Shown: positions 1-12,371, counted from the stretch's first letter. The stretch: 64,000 bases of DNA from Niebla homalea (GCA_019925105.1 JAHGAU010000002.1:1798001-1862000), one strand, 5' to 3'. Program-made: numbers and translations. The notes: generated by a model from the sequence alone, not told the origin.

Positions 1-416
1 CCCGCAATAATCTTCAGATGTAAGTAGTCCGTTGCCTCGAAAAGGCGAAAAGAGTACGGATTATGAGATGAGTGTATCCTACGCTGCGGACATTATGATC
101 ATGAGCATGATTGGTTTTCCTTGAATGTTATCATTTGTGAGAAATCAGTCTCTGTGTTCTTGTTCAAGGAAGCTTGAGTCCCTGTCAAAACGCAATTCGC
201 CATGATTTCATGCATCGCGCGAGGAACATCTAAACTCTGACATTCTCGTTCTTCCCCTTTGGGATAATCGATGCACGAAAATTCTGGTTGCCCCACAACA
301 TCCTTCCCCTTTCTTGCGGTCGATAGACTTGAAAAGACATACAATAACTCTGGCATTGGCAACGTTTTGTGGCCGTCGCTGGAAGCTGGGGAATTATCAC
401 AAGTCTAATCATCAAT
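1..416. other. No gene recognised (left edge)
   Basis: Short open frames on both strands lack splice structure or a recognisable product. The stretch probably holds the 5' flank of the receptor gene that starts at 417. Confidence 0.4.
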
Positions 417-1883
417 ATGCCGTTCACAGCAGTCGAACTGAGAGGGATTGAAGTGGCAGAAAGAGTCGCATCATGCTTTTCACTAATTGGAACGATATTC
501 ATCTTCTTGACCTTCATATCTTCCCCCGACTTTCGACGGCCTATCAACAGGCTGGTCTTCTATGCCTCATGGGGCAATACACTCTGCAACATTGGAACCT
601 TGATTTCGACTTCTGGTCCTTCAGCAGGCGTAAACTCACACCTGTGCCAGTTCCAAGGCTTTCTGATTGAGATGTAAGTCTCACCTCCGAAGCAGCATTA
701 CAAAACGAGCTGACGACCGCAGGTTCGTACCGGCTGACGCCTTTTGGAACTTGGCAATGGCGTGCAACGTCTATTTGACCCTCTTCAAGAAATACAATGC
801 CCAGCAGCTGAAGGCTCTCGAATGGAGATACCACTGCCTCTGTTACGGGATTCCCCTAGTACTTGCCGTCACATGTCTTTTCGTCGAGACTCAGGGCAGA
901 GGCAAGATCTACGGGAATGCCGTACTTTGGTGCTGGATCAGCCAGCCATGGGACTTTCTCAGAGTGGCCTTGTGCTACGGTCCTGCATGGTGAGTTGCTC
1001 GGTCGCCATGGCATCTACATCAAAGCAATATCTAACAGGATATCATAGGGTCTGCATTGTCGTTGCCTTCTCCATCTACCTCACCTCAGGCGCCGAAATT
1101 TTCAAGAAGCGTCGCGAACTGCGCGCCTTCAAAGACAGCAACAGCGGCGCCTCCGACAAGACTATGGCCGTATCCGTGGAAGAGTCATGGGCCAACTTCA
1201 AGACTACCCAGATCGCAGTGACCTCCGAAGTCGGCACAGGCGTCATGCCACTTGGCACAATCGAGGAATGCTTCGACCCTCATCCGAACTCCCTGAGCAA
1301 AGCGCAACAGAAGCGCAGTCCACAGGTCTCCTCAAGCCGCAAGACCTATGAACCATACAGCGTCGATATCGCATCGCCTCCCAAGGAAGGCAGACCGCGC
1401 TTGCCACAATATGCCAGCAGCACCACACAGGCGCAAAAGAAGAGGAGTGCAGCCATGGAGGCGAACCGGGCGGCATGGGGATACTCCAAGGTGGCGCTGC
1501 TGTTCTTCTTCTCACTACTGATCACCTGGGTGCCCTCCTCAGCCTTTCGCATCTTCTCTCTCATGCATCCCAAAAGCGACAATCTTGGCCTAGCCTATGT
1601 GGCCGGTATTGTCCTCTCGCTCATGGGCTTTTGGAACTCGGTGATTTACATCATGACCTCGAGAGCGGCTTGTAAGGACCTCATCGTCACCATCTTCTCC
1701 CGCGGGAACAATCACTTGCGCAAGAATGACATCAGCGTGATCAAGGGCAGCATGGGCCCCACGCCCTTCAGAAGGCCAAGCCAGCGAGTCAACTGGAGTG
1801 ATGATTTTGAGAGGCTGGCCGAGCAAGGTGAGGGGCAAGGCGAGGGGCAAGGCAGTGGAGGGGGAAGGACGCCGAGTCTATGA
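417..1883 (+). CDS. Seven-helix cAMP-receptor-like GPCR
   Basis: Model: exons 417-673, 723-989 and 1049-1883, 452 residues. Both introns (49 and 59 bases) have GTAAGT or GTGAGT donors and restore the frame. The product is a plasma-membrane G-protein-coupled receptor of the fungal cAMP-receptor-like (Dicty_CAR/Git3-type) class. These receptors are thought to sense nutrients or unknown ligands and signal through heterotrimeric G proteins. Visible support: helix 1 after the first 15 residues (ASCFSLIGTIFIFLTF), a conserved LWCWIS motif before WDFLRVALCYGPAW, and a long basic and Ser-rich third cytoplasmic loop (about residues 205-325). Two further helices follow, starting VALLFFFSLLITWVPSSAF. 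The tail carries an imperfect GEGQGEGQG repeat. An upstream in-frame GTG at 369 was rejected in favour of the ATG at 417. Class is fairly sure; ligand unknown. Confidence 0.85.
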
Positions 1884-4701
1884 AGTCCAGCGAAAAAGGA
1901 TTAGAATGAGTGAAATTATCAAAACAGAGGAGGGGCAATGAAAACATGCGAATACGCACAACTGCTGCTGCTGCATCGTACTGAGCATTAACGAGCAAAG
2001 TGGACGATGTAGACTCTGGATTGGTCCACCTTGCGCAGACTACCCAACGCAGCATTCGCACCAGCCTGACCCCTTCCCCCATATGATGTACATACCGAAC
2101 TACATATCGAAGAACTCACATGAACCCCATATGTATCCCCATCAACATGGACATGGACGTGGGTCCTCCCGATCCAGAGCTCCCTTAACATCCCGCCCCA
2201 CACCATCATCAGCACCACCGCCACCACCAACCAATTAACCGAATACAATCCACCGGGCCGGTCTAGGTCTGCTCATGCATCATGCAGGGAAAACATTCAC
2301 ACACACACACACACATGACACATCCCCAATTTCGCCAACGGCCCCCCCCCCCAGACCTCCTTTTCCCCCCCTCCCATAACCTCGTCACACCCATCCCCAA
2401 TAGGTTTGACAGAAAACGCTCTCCGTGGTTTGGTGGGGGGGATCGTCGCCGCACAGCTTCAATACGGAGGTACCCACCGGTCCCCGATAAGAGTCCTGCA
2501 AGCAGCAAAAGGGCCGCTGTTTTGGGGAAGTTGTGTGAAGGATTTGCAGATTGCAGATGCACGGCATTGCTCACACGTTAGGTTATTATTGCTGGGGGGC
2601 CGGATGAGTCGGATGACCGACCCCCCCTTGTCTGTTGCTCGCTTCCCCCGCAGTGCGCGAAACAAAAAAAAAAAAAAGGGGGGGGTGGGGGCGGGGCGGG
2701 AGGATTGATCTCCTTGGTGCTTGGTGGGGGGGCAGAGCGGACATGGATTATGTTACATCCCGAATGTGAATGGGGTGATGTGATGGGATGTGATCTGGAG
2801 GTCACCGCTACAAGCGAATAGTTCTTTGTTGTTGCATGGATGCATGCATGCCGGTTATGGCTTGCCCCCCTAACCCCCTGTGGAAAAAGTATGGAAGCAA
2901 TAACGGTAATAATAATGATTGGATGGATTTAACGTTCTGCACGGCCCTCGGGCCCAACCTATGATATCTCGAACGCTTTTCTCACACTGATAAAAATTCT
3001 TCAACGACTTTGTTTTTTCTTCTTTTTTTCCCTCCAACCCCTTTGACGACTTCGGTACAAAAGATTTCCTCGTTTTTGGCATCGCTGTGTGTTTTAACTG
3101 CTGCACTCCCGTACCTTACTGATTGTTTCTGCATCACCCATTGGTCGCAGACTCCCCCACTAAGGCCAGCAGACACGAATATTTTTCATCTTGTTATCAC
3201 GCGTGTCGACAATAATCTCATTCTCATTGATTTCGAACCCACTATACCATTACCCCACCGAAGACTTGCCATAACCTCCACGCATGACCATATCCCATTC
3301 CCAAAGCATTCAGGAAGCCCGAAACATGACAGTCTGTGAAATGATCGTTCCTCCAATCTGCCGACTCCTTCTCAATCCCTTCGCCGATTATTTGTTTGCC
3401 TTGCCAAAACAAGACCACCGTCAATCCAGCGATCGCCGTTATTTTCTCTCCATCTTATACCTTTCATCGTCCCCTCATCACTAATAACAATAATGCCACT
3501 TGCACGTTGACGAGCCATCGACGTTTTCAACCCCCCTCCCCCCCTGACTTCGCTATCGCATCTTTCCCCATTTAGCCCCCGCTTCGTCATTCTTTGAGCC
3601 GTCCCGTGTGCATAAACCGTGAGTTATCGGGTCACTGCTTGTTTTTTCTTTCTTTCGTGGGTAATGTGTATGGGAATCATGGTACAGATCTGAATTTAGT
3701 ACTTTACGTGGTGAACCTGGCCCGTGTGTGGAAAAAAAATCCAGTACACAGCTCAAGAACTCCGACCGGGGCCGTGAAATGTAGCACAGGGGACGAATCG
3801 AATCTAGCACGTATATATAATAAACTGAGTACGTGTGTGATGAAGCAAATGTTCCCCCTCAAAATTCTGCAATATGTGTAAAGAAAAGCTAAGCTATAGC
3901 GTCCACGACGCAGATCATCATCAGCAGGAGACATCAAAAATAAATAACCCCTCAGCTCCATTTGGATCCAACCAGGTTGGAAACGCAGGTGCGGAGGATT
4001 GGGGGTTAGTAAGCTGATGGCATAGGGATAGACAGCAACCCGCTTTTCGGTTATATATCCAAGCTCCCTAATAGCTCCATCTTGTGCGATGAGGCGAACT
4101 CCCTCTCCATATAATTTGAACGGCTGGATCAATTCTTCTCCGTGGGTGCGTTGAGTTTCTATCCAGGAGGCTTGAGCGGCTCATGTGGTGGTGCTTGCAT
4201 GCAGAGCTGCACGACGTGCGTGAAGAGTGAGCGCGCGGGTGTGAGGTTTGTGTAGTGGGAGAAAGATGAATGGCCTTCATCGCGCATCACAATAGTAGTT
4301 CTGGGAGGAGATGGGAGGGATGATCATTAATATCTGCATTCAGACGTATGAAACGCTAGTTGGCGGCGGTTAGCTTCCTTACATGACTCTCTTTTTCCCA
4401 GGCACCCCAGCGATGGTGGTAGGATGACGGTAGGATGGTCAGGGGGGAATCTTCTTTGGAACGCATATGCTGATCCCCATGGATGTCTTGAGCTCTGGGT
4501 GGAGATGCTGGGGCGATTTTTGTGGTGCATAAGGACACAAGATGGGACTTACTGATCCAAATGCATTGCAACGAACTCACGAACGCTTAGTTCGGGTGAT
4601 ATTAGACCTTGACATTCATTCCTCTCGTAGCTGATATCCTACTCACGCGTTCCAAACTTTGCAATCCCCTTCCATTGTGCGTTGTGCGAATCCTCGCCTT
4701 T
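1884..4701. other. Gene-poor stretch with homopolymer runs
   Basis: No convincing gene. The stretch holds a CA dinucleotide run near 2299-2316, a C11 run near 2341, an A14-G7 junction near 2665-2690 and several other G/C runs. Open frames here are short, overlap on both strands and look like chance. Confidence 0.5.
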
Positions 4702-6432
4702 TTACGAATCCGGAATACCGCTCGGCCTATGCAGCCAGGCCTCAAAAGCGATGCCATCGACGCGTGCCAAGATGGCTCTGGTCATCTCGTCTATCCTCCG
4801 CTGCTCCAGATTGTGGTCCCACGCCCACTCCATCATGGCAAGATAGTAAGCAAAGACGCTTTCGTCATGAGTAGGCACTAGGTAGAGCGGTTTTGAAACG
4901 TCCAGCCAAGACCAGATTCTCTGGACAAGCAAATCGTGAGATCGTGGGGAATGAGCTGTCGGGGACCAACTGGGGGTCAGCGGTCCGTCTACACCTGCTT
5001 GGAGGAACGGTGATTCCCGTTGCATCATTCCTTCCACCTCCGGATCCACCCTCCATGTCCCCTCGGCCGTATATTGAGCACATGAGCCTTCGAGTATCCT
5101 GCAATGATTAGGGAACCACATTGAGAGCGCCCCAGGGGTAGACGGGTCTACGTAGAATGATCTCTGAGGCGAGGCCTGAGATAGCGAAGGTTGCGATTGC
5201 ACTGATCTTTCTATTTCCAGATCGATATCTTGCTCCCACTCTATTTTACAGATAGAGCATTCAGGGTGGAAAATCCCATGGTGCGTAGGACATTGGACTT
5301 GCATATCCTCATCTGAGGGTCCGGGAGATAACCCAATAGATTCGGGCTTCAAAGGGAGGTCCATCTCGATATCTGCCAGGGCATTATGCATGTCTTCTTC
5401 GTTCCTCCAAGGATAGAGAGGCTGAGGATTTCCCCAGGATTCCCCATCAGTTACCTCGTGCGCTACATTCGCAGGCCTGGAATAGTAGCTATCAGCTCAT
5501 ACATTCGATGAACACACAAGTGCAAAGGCTCACGTTGAACATCCTGTCAACCAATCTTGCCCCTCTAGTTCGTCGCTCTTTTGTTCTCGTACCTGCTGTT
5601 CTTGTCTCTCTTGTTCCCGCATGTGCCGTTCCTGTTCGTCCAGTTCTCGTCTCTCCTTTAAAACAATGTCGAACGCTGTTGCCAACATCCCCTTGACACG
5701 TTCGACCTTTCTACGCAAGTCCGGCGTAATGCTCGGCTCTGGGGTTTGAGGGTCCTCGTCATACCCATGGCGCCTGGGTTCTTTCTCTATCAATGATCCA
5801 AAGCATATAGGGGTTTCACTGAGGCATGGTCCTTGGAAATGCGACAGTGCATCCTCCACAGGAAAAGTAAGTGACTGGCATTTGGATGAGGTCTTCTTTC
5901 CCAGCCTCCAATGAATTTGGGCCCTAATATCTAATTCTTTCAGATTCACACAGGAAAAGAAATGACTATAGATGACCCGCATGAGATAAATCGGGCTCTC
6001 AGGGCCGTCATGAGAATGGACGTTGCAGCGGTCGACATGCTGTCTCAGTGTAAACCTCAGGCTAGTCAAACGTTGGCGATGTCGATCAGTGATAGATTCC
6101 AGGAATCCGATAAGTAGAAGTTCAGACCCGAATTCGAATTTGTTGAGGCTGTAGAAGAGGTCCATGTAATCATCTCTAAACTGCCGAGAGACCTGTTGGA
6201 ATCTGTGGTTCCGCCACCATCTAAGTTCTTTCCTGAAGCTTGCTGCTGTGATGATTCTCCCTAGCGCAGCTTGACCAATGTAGCTGACATTGCCGTGCAG
6301 GTCACGTTTGACAAATTCGGAGTCAAAGTACGTCAAGATTCGCCGGCGAATGTCCACAGGGAGCGCTGATAATTTATCACGATTCAGGGTGGACTGTTGA
6401 TATCGTCCTTCCCATACTCTTGATATTTCCAT
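4702..6432 (-). CDS. Hypothetical protein, F-box-like N-terminus
   Basis: Two-exon model on the minus strand: 6432-5534 and 5476-4702, joined across a 57-base intron (GTGAGC donor, CCAG acceptor) that restores frame. It gives 557 residues. I do not recognise the family. Near residues 20-40 the motif LSALPVDIRRRILTYF resembles the start of an F-box or a related fungal 2EXR-type fold. Residues about 255-290 are a Glu/Gln/Arg-rich predicted coiled coil. Just after the intron lies a short Cys/His group (CPTHHGIFHPECSIC) that could bind zinc. The C-terminal third is acidic with Trp-rich segments. No neighbour suggests a role. The splice is well supported because both reading frames stop at the junction if unspliced; function is open. 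Confidence 0.65.
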
Positions 6433-7256
6433 CTAGCACGACGTCGCTTTCCTCAGGCCCAGGATGGATGTCGCTTTACAAAGACCGAATCTACCGGCAA
6501 GTGTTTTGAACCATACAGTAGATCAGGACGCGCTGCGGTTGTGGGATATCGTCTCCCTGCTGATGCAACACATGTGATGTAAAGCAGATGATAAGTGCAA
6601 CTTTGGCCAGCAGCGATGTAATAGTTTCAAAGAATAGCAAGATGCATCTTCTAATCTTAGAAGCAAGTCGCTTTACAAGAGCAAAAAAAGGAACGGACTA
6701 GAGCACGCGAATACAAAGCATAAGAAATAGCAGTGAGCATGCACAAGATTTTTCGTCCTCTACTGGTTGCTTGGGAAGCGATTGACGGACAATGATGGGC
6801 GTTGCCAAAACAGTCCGCACCTACCATGACATCGCGGTATTTCGCCGTCATACATAGGCAGGGATGACATCGCGGTAGTCAGCCGTCCTACATAGGCAGG
6901 GGCCAACGACAATTGTTGCGAGAGCGGGAATACGCATGCTGAAAAGAACGCGACAGCTTCATTGATATCAGCCACCTTGGAGTGATTGCAAAGGGTCAAA
7001 GTTCCTCACCTGTAATGACAAGTTGCACATAAGTTGTAAGCTTGCTTGCTTTAGTATTGGAAGACTGAAAAGTAAGTCAAGTCACATGATACCGAGTCAA
7101 TCTCTTTTAAAATGCGACGGCCCCTCGGGCATGGCTTTCCAGCAATGTAGGTCAAGCAACCTATAATGTAGAAAAGGTTCGGCGAATTTGCATTGCTACG
7201 ACGGTTCTCCACGCAACCGTCCAACTTACCTTCGACACCTCCTTTTTTCAGGAAAT
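6433..7256. other. Intergenic, with 38-base tandem duplication
   Basis: No gene seen. A direct tandem duplication of about 38 bases starts at 6826 and repeats at 6864 (ATGACATCGCGGTA...CATAGGCAGGG), with a few mismatches between the copies. Confidence 0.5.
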
Positions 7257-8059
7257 CTACTTCGTCGGTATCTTCTTCAACTTTTTCGGACTATGCATAA
7301 AGTTATTTGCATATGCCTTCGGTGTAAACTTGCGCTCGTTGTGCTCCTGCACGAAATACTCGTATCCTTGCTTCATGGCAAAATGTATCGCATCCTCTTT
7401 ACTCCTGAAGTTCAGATGTGTGCCTTGCATGAAGTCTGCAGACGATTGCCATCCCATGAGCGGGTTCTCCCACCGGTAACCTTTGGACATGACGTCCCAA
7501 TCCATGCGCCATTGGTGGCCGTGCCAGTCTCCTGATTGGGTTGCTGTTTTCGCGGGGCGGTAGATTCTAGAAAGGGGAAAGGTCAGCATGGCATAGTAAA
7601 GTTGCAGCAAGAGTGTTGTGGTCTGATGGCTACTCACCTCACTGTCCGCCCCTGCAAATCCACGGGGGCTCCTGACAGCACCGCTGCAGGTGTAATTTCA
7701 TGAGCCTCGCTGCCATCCATCACGCGTTTCGGTATCGGCGAAAAGTTTCTGACAAATTGTCGTTAGCCATGGCTCATATCCACAACGCCCTCAAGGCAAT
7801 AGAGAACATACGATGTGCCGTGGTCAACCGTTGCGCCATAATCTGGCTGGTGCTCCACCAGTCCCTCAACTGCATCTTCTTTCCTTATCATTTCGGATTC
7901 GCCCTTTTGAGGAGCTGGTGGGTCTGAGGAGGCTTGTGGTGGCGTATTCTGTAACCCGGAGGCCCATCTTCTACTCGCCGCCGGGGCAATGGATTTTTGT
8001 GCAATTGGCGAGGAGCAGGCTAGGAGTCGGCTTGCAAGCTGAGGACGAATGAGAGACAT
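7257..8059 (-). CDS. NDUFS4: NADH dehydrogenase subunit NDUFS4 (21 kDa, complex I)
   Basis: Three exons on the minus strand: 8059-7812, 7748-7638 and 7566-7257, 222 residues. The introns (63 and 71 bases) start GTATGT and GTGAGT. This is the accessory subunit of respiratory complex I in the matrix arm at the inner mitochondrial membrane, equivalent to the Neurospora 21 kDa subunit. The first 35 residues are Arg/Ser/Ala-rich without acidic residues, as in a mitochondrial presequence (SLIRPQLASRLLACSS). The central stretch RTVRIYRPAKTATQSG and then W-x4-W-x(n)-NPLMGWQSSAD with SKEDAIHFAMKQGYEY are the family signature. The C-terminus (FTPKAYANNFMHSPKKLKKI) is also typical. It is divergent from ATP17, 284 bases away. 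Identity is secure. Confidence 0.94.
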
Positions 8060-8343
8060 TCCAAAGATGCAAAGTTACACTTGGTAAGGGTGTAGGCTTT
8101 CGAAATAGGGCAGTCACATTTACTCCCATGATGTCGTCGGCGGCGGTTCGGCGCTAAAATTGGCTGACTAAATCGAGTTGCCAAGCATCTACACTCCCAA
8201 TCTCCATTTAGATGCTTCTTGCCAACTCCGCTCTACCTTCACGTATCTGCTTGACTGGGTAAGGCTCACCAAATACTCATTCAAACTTGGCGATCACAGC
8301 TGCTGATCAATGCCAGTGTCACTATCGTGACAATCCTGACACC
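8060..8343. promoter_or_regulatory. Shared divergent promoter of NDUFS4 and ATP17
   Basis: 284 bases lie between the two start codons. The minus-strand CCAAT box (ATTGG at 8159-8163) could be a HAP/CBF site, which is known to drive respiratory genes in fungi. The co-regulation is inference. Confidence 0.45.
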
Positions 8344-9174
8344 ATGAGCTTCATCGCCCGCCGCACCATAACCACCCTCGTACCTCCCAGAGTAAGCGTT
8401 AATGTCCTCCTACTACCCTACCCTAGCACTCTACCTTTTCATCAATCGCTGACAGAGAGCTCCGGTAGATTGCCAATCCCTCCGTAAGTACCCGTCTCGC
8501 CCTCCTCCTTCGACCCGACAGCAAACCCCTGCCCAAAACTCGCCGCGATACCCTCAAGCAAGAAACCCCTACCATTGCCATCAGACTCTTCTTCGCTCCT
8601 AGCCCCGCCAACGACATGACAAACATAACAATGCAGAAGACTGATGTATTACATTTAAATTTGCCCATTAGCAACTCGGCACCGCCCCCGATGCCGTCTC
8701 CGTCAACCGCGTGATGAAGTTCTACGAGCACCTGCCCCGGGGCCCGGCCTCCAAGATGGAACCCCGCGGTCTGCTGCAAAGGTACCAGGTCCGGTACTTT
8801 GGCGATAACCCGAGTCCCGCGCGTACGTCTCCTCCCTTTCTGAATGCGTGTGCCACAGTTGGAGGGATTGTGAGATGAAGAAGAGGAATGGTGGAGAGAG
8901 GGGAGACATCGCGGGGGTGGGATAGTACGGCGCAGTCGGTGGAGATGGAGGCAAGCCGAATATAACACAGAGACAGAGAGAGAGATGGAAAGTGAAGATG
9001 ATCGCTGACGAAGTAACCGCAACAACAGCATTTTTCCACGTCATCGGCTTCCTACTGGTTATTGGGTATGGACAGGATTATTACTTCCATCTGCGTGAGT
9101 CCTGGCAATGCTACCTCCAGATGATGCAGCTGACGATTGGGGTGGCAGGTCATCACAAAAATAACCCACATTGA
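8344..9174 (+). CDS. ATP17: F1Fo ATP synthase subunit f
   Basis: Five exons: 8344-8391, 8469-8483, 8672-8822, 9029-9094 and 9149-9174, 101 residues, the usual length of Atp17. The subunit sits in the membrane sector of mitochondrial ATP synthase. Diagnostic segments are TTLVPPR at the N-terminus, FYEHLPRGPASKMEP, RYQVRYFGDNPSPAPFFHVIG, one transmembrane helix (FHVIGFLLVIGYGQDYYF) and the ending HLRHHKNNPH. Exon 2 is only 15 bases and encodes IANPS. It was found because the family needs those residues between PPR and the LGTAPDAV stretch, and it is flanked by TAG and GTAAGT. About two-thirds of the 831-base gene is intron. It is too fragmented to appear as one open frame. Confidence 0.93.
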
Positions 9175-9307
9175 GCTCCTGTGATGCGGAGATGATTGGG
9201 GGGCGAGCGGTAGGTCGGAAGGAGGTTATTGTGTAGAACAGGCCTAGCAATGTGGCGGTTTAAGGAATAAGATATCATGAGCTTGTTTTGGGCTTTGATG
9301 TTCGTCA

Positions 9308-9727
9308 TCATGATGGGCTTGTGTCATTTGCGATCCTTTCACGTGCTGCTCGTTTCTCTTGCAAATATTGATTTGCCGGGTTAAATGATTTATTGTCACA
9401 TTTGCGAGTTGTATGCATGTTGCGATTGAAAGTGCTTTCGGAACCGTCTACTTGGGTGAACAGGCCTGAATCTATTCTTTTCCCCACCTGGGTCTTTCCT
9501 TTCGCAAAATGCACGCGATGCTGTGTCGACCCTTCCTCATTATCATACACATTTGAGGGGTCAGTCCCCACCCTCCAGCCCATCTGTTTTCCATGCCTAT
9601 TGATCTCAAAGCCGGCTTTTTTTTGGGGGCGATAGGACCATAGCCGATGTCGATCACATACAGCAGACAGCCTGTCTCTTCTCACGTCCACGCCCATAAT
9701 CCACCGCAAAGCATTACCAGGTTGCAC
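9308..9727 (-). CDS. Uncertain small ORF
   Basis: An open frame of about 139 codons with no family I recognise. The C-terminal half is hydrophilic and mixed in composition (KGKTQVGKRIDS, QYLQEKRAARER), which looks protein-like. An alternative spliced model starts at an ATG at 9833 (MSILKALPSPSRTFEDHKF), leaves at a GTAATG donor near 9719 and re-enters at a CAATAG acceptor near 9594. It restores the frame but lacks a good branch point. Either model may be spurious. Confidence 0.28.
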   Translation of the reverse strand: MQPGNALRWIMGVDVRRDRLSAVCDRHRLWSYRPQKKAGFEINRHGKQMGWRVGTDPSNVYDNEEGSTQHRVHFAKGKTQVGKRIDSGLFTQVDGSESTFNRNMHTTRKCDNKSFNPANQYLQEKRAARERIANDTSPS

Positions 9728-9959
9728 AGCGGCAGCTGTGGTGTTGCCCCCATACTACTACTTCCGTTCTCTCGGCGAACTTGTGATCCTCAAACGTCCG
9801 TGAAGGCGACGGCAACGCCTTCAAAATGGACATATGGCGGAAATGTCCGACTAAAGTCAAACATCAGCTTTCCTCCGGACACGGAAACCCCTCACAACAA
9901 GCAGGACCCACCAGCGTTCCCAACTCAATACCGCTCAACCCTCAACGCCCTATGAGGCC

Positions 9960-10310
9960 TCAATAATAATCCTCCCGGCTAGTCACTCCGCTCTCCACCA
10001 CTAACTCCCCGCCCTTCCCCGGTGAGCTCGCCTCGCCCGCACCATTCGCGCCCAGCCCCACAACGCCGCCCCCACTGTTGAAGATCCTCCTCCCACCCAT
10101 GCCCCTGCCCCGCCCGTACGCCCGCTCCAGCTCCTGCCAGTTCCGATGTTTTACTGACACCATATGCGCCATCTGCTCATCGGACATGGGCCTGCGGTCG
10201 TCCTCGATGGCGCCGTGGAAGCTGCGCCAGATGGCGTAGCCCATGAGGACGAAGAAGCCGGCACCCAGGATTACCAGGAGGACTATCAAGGGGTGGGAGA
10301 GCTCGGCCAT
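9960..10310 (-). CDS. Small single-pass membrane protein, unknown function
   Basis: A single exon of 116 residues. I chose the ATG at 10310 because MAELSHPLIVLLVILGAG begins directly with a short polar head and one transmembrane helix (about residues 7-26, ending GYAIWRSF). The upstream in-frame ATG at 10379 would add a Pro/His-rich leader without homolog-like character. After the helix comes RRPMSDEQMAHMVSVKHRN, an arrangement I associate with small conserved proteins of filamentous fungi, then a Gly-rich tail ending SREDYY. The protein is probably anchored in an internal membrane. No function can be assigned. Confidence 0.7.
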   Translation of the reverse strand: MAELSHPLIVLLVILGAGFFVLMGYAIWRSFHGAIEDDRRPMSDEQMAHMVSVKHRNWQELERAYGRGRGMGGRRIFNSGGGVVGLGANGAGEASSPGKGGELVVESGVTSREDYY

Positions 10311-12371
10311 GTGTGGCTGTACTGGAAGGTGGAGAACTGTGTGGATGCGGGGGGGTGATTGGTGGGAGGGAGTAAGCACCTAGAGGTTGCTGGTGTGGAA
10401 TTGACTCGCTGTAGGACGGAGTTCGGGGACGGCGTGAGATTGGCCTTTGGGGTTGAAGAAAAGTGGTTTTGTCAATAGAGAAGGTGTTTTTGGCATGGAG
10501 GACGACTGATTTAGAGGATTGCGAGAGAAGTGAGGAACAGAGCCTCTATGGGGTTTTCCTTGGAAGACGACGAGAAGTAAGAGACGAGACAGGAAGACAG
10601 AAACTCGAGGCAGTAAGAGAAAAACAGAACGAGCGACCCTTTCTTCAGTCATCGGGCGCCCCCATGAACATTTAAAGATATCCCGAATCGAGTAAAGCGT
10701 ACGCCTGCATTTGATATGAAGGCTCGTATTCCTGTTGGTCCGGAGCATAGGGGTGTTTGTGAATGGCCCTGATGGATTGATTACTTACGAGGCAGCCAAT
10801 CATATGACTGTTCTACTTGCCAAGATCTGCTGAGTAAAGGGGATCGACTCGCTAGCTTAGAGGTTTCGGCGCAGGAGCCAGGAAACCCCCGAATCCCCAC
10901 CCTGAGGTTCATATGCGAGAGGGCAAGGGAGCGTACATCATACCTGTTTCGGACTGATAAAGCAAACTTTTGGGTATCTATCTTGCGAAAGATGCCTCGT
11001 ATGACTGCATGAAGGATGTGTCGGAGTCAAAACTGCCTTGGAAAGGCCGAGGGGTCTCAGAGCCGTGAGAGGTTGTTCGTGGCGGTCTGAAGATAAGACT
11101 TGTACTGTGGGATAAGTTATGTTTTGATGAATAGGAGACTGGAGCGGACTTCTCCGCATAATTGGCAAACTTTTGGAGGAGGTTTTTGGAATGCATAGAA
11201 ATAGATATTCGACCGGCTCATCCACGTTTCTGACATATGGTTGAACTTGCCAATGACAGATTTAGTGGATCTTCCATGGTTACCCACGTTTCTAACATGT
11301 GTGATCGATTATTTGTCTTGTGAAAAGCAGAATTGCCATGCTCACCCACGTTTCCCAAGGACAATCGATCTTTTCATCAAAGTAGAAAAACGTGCGATTG
11401 AGCTTTGCTCACTCTCTGCTCTCTTTTGTGTTTCGCGTGCAGGTAAAACCGCGCAATACGAATGGGATCGATTACGCATTTGGTTTCACAATACCTGATC
11501 TTCTTTTTGGAGTTGACTGAACAAATGAGACCCCTACCTTACTGTCATGCCCGAGCGTTCATTACGATTATTGAAACTTGTGAAGAAGCAACAAGAAGAG
11601 CAATGAGTGGCCAAAGAAGCACAATATCTGTGACGTTTTGTGGACCAGATAAATGTGTGCGCCCATGTATCGGAGAAGGAGCAAGTAGTGTAAACGGGAT
11701 GGAATGTTAATGGTAAGTGGCTATTTCGAAATTGGGGAAAGGAAGGCCTGCATTATTGCTGTCGACATTGCTTACAGTCAACAGATCAAGACAGTGCTCT
11801 GGAGCTCACATGACTTTCGGGCCTCTCTCCGACGATTCTTTGATCGTCAGGTACATGATGCGGCTCTGCATGAACCCCCGGGGTTCGCAGCACTCCACAA
11901 TTTGGAAGAGAAAGATTCCCAAGTCCAGAAGATTGCTGATTACATCCAGCGGGTGCATGGAGAATTCAATTTTGATACAAGTATCAAAGAGTTGAAGAAA
12001 ATAATGATCCATCGGATAGCTGTCTCAGTATAATCATGCTGTCATCGCCTGTGGCATGGAATCCTTCCCTCAACAATCTCGACCAAGCTTTCCGCCAAGG
12101 CCACTGTCCGGAATCTCCGAAGAAGCAGGGGCTTGGGGGCACGGTGGCCCCACCAGACAATGATCGCTAGTGCATTTCTGCAGCGCGACCGGCACAACAT
12201 TCATCGTACCTGACCCGCCTTGATACGATTACGAAAATGGCATTTTTTTCTTGAGTAAATTGCTCACGTTGCAGCAGAACCGGCGGCGCCGATCTGCTTG
12301 CTCACTCGTACATAGATGTGGAGAGGCTGTAGTCTTTGTCACTTGTCTTCGCATGTGAGGGCGCTTTCACA
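10311..12371. other. Intergenic, no confident gene
   Basis: Several open frames of 70-120 codons occur. The longest plausible one is plus-strand 11704-12033 (ending RRFFDRQVHDAAL...KKIMIHRIAVSV). It could be a terminal exon of an unrecognised gene, since a GTAAGT lies at 11713 and a TTACAG acceptor near 11778, but no upstream exon fits convincingly. Confidence 0.35.

Noticed and set aside
369..677. GTG start of the receptor at 369
   Set aside because: Fungal nuclear genes start at ATG. The in-frame ATG at 417 precedes a proper first helix.
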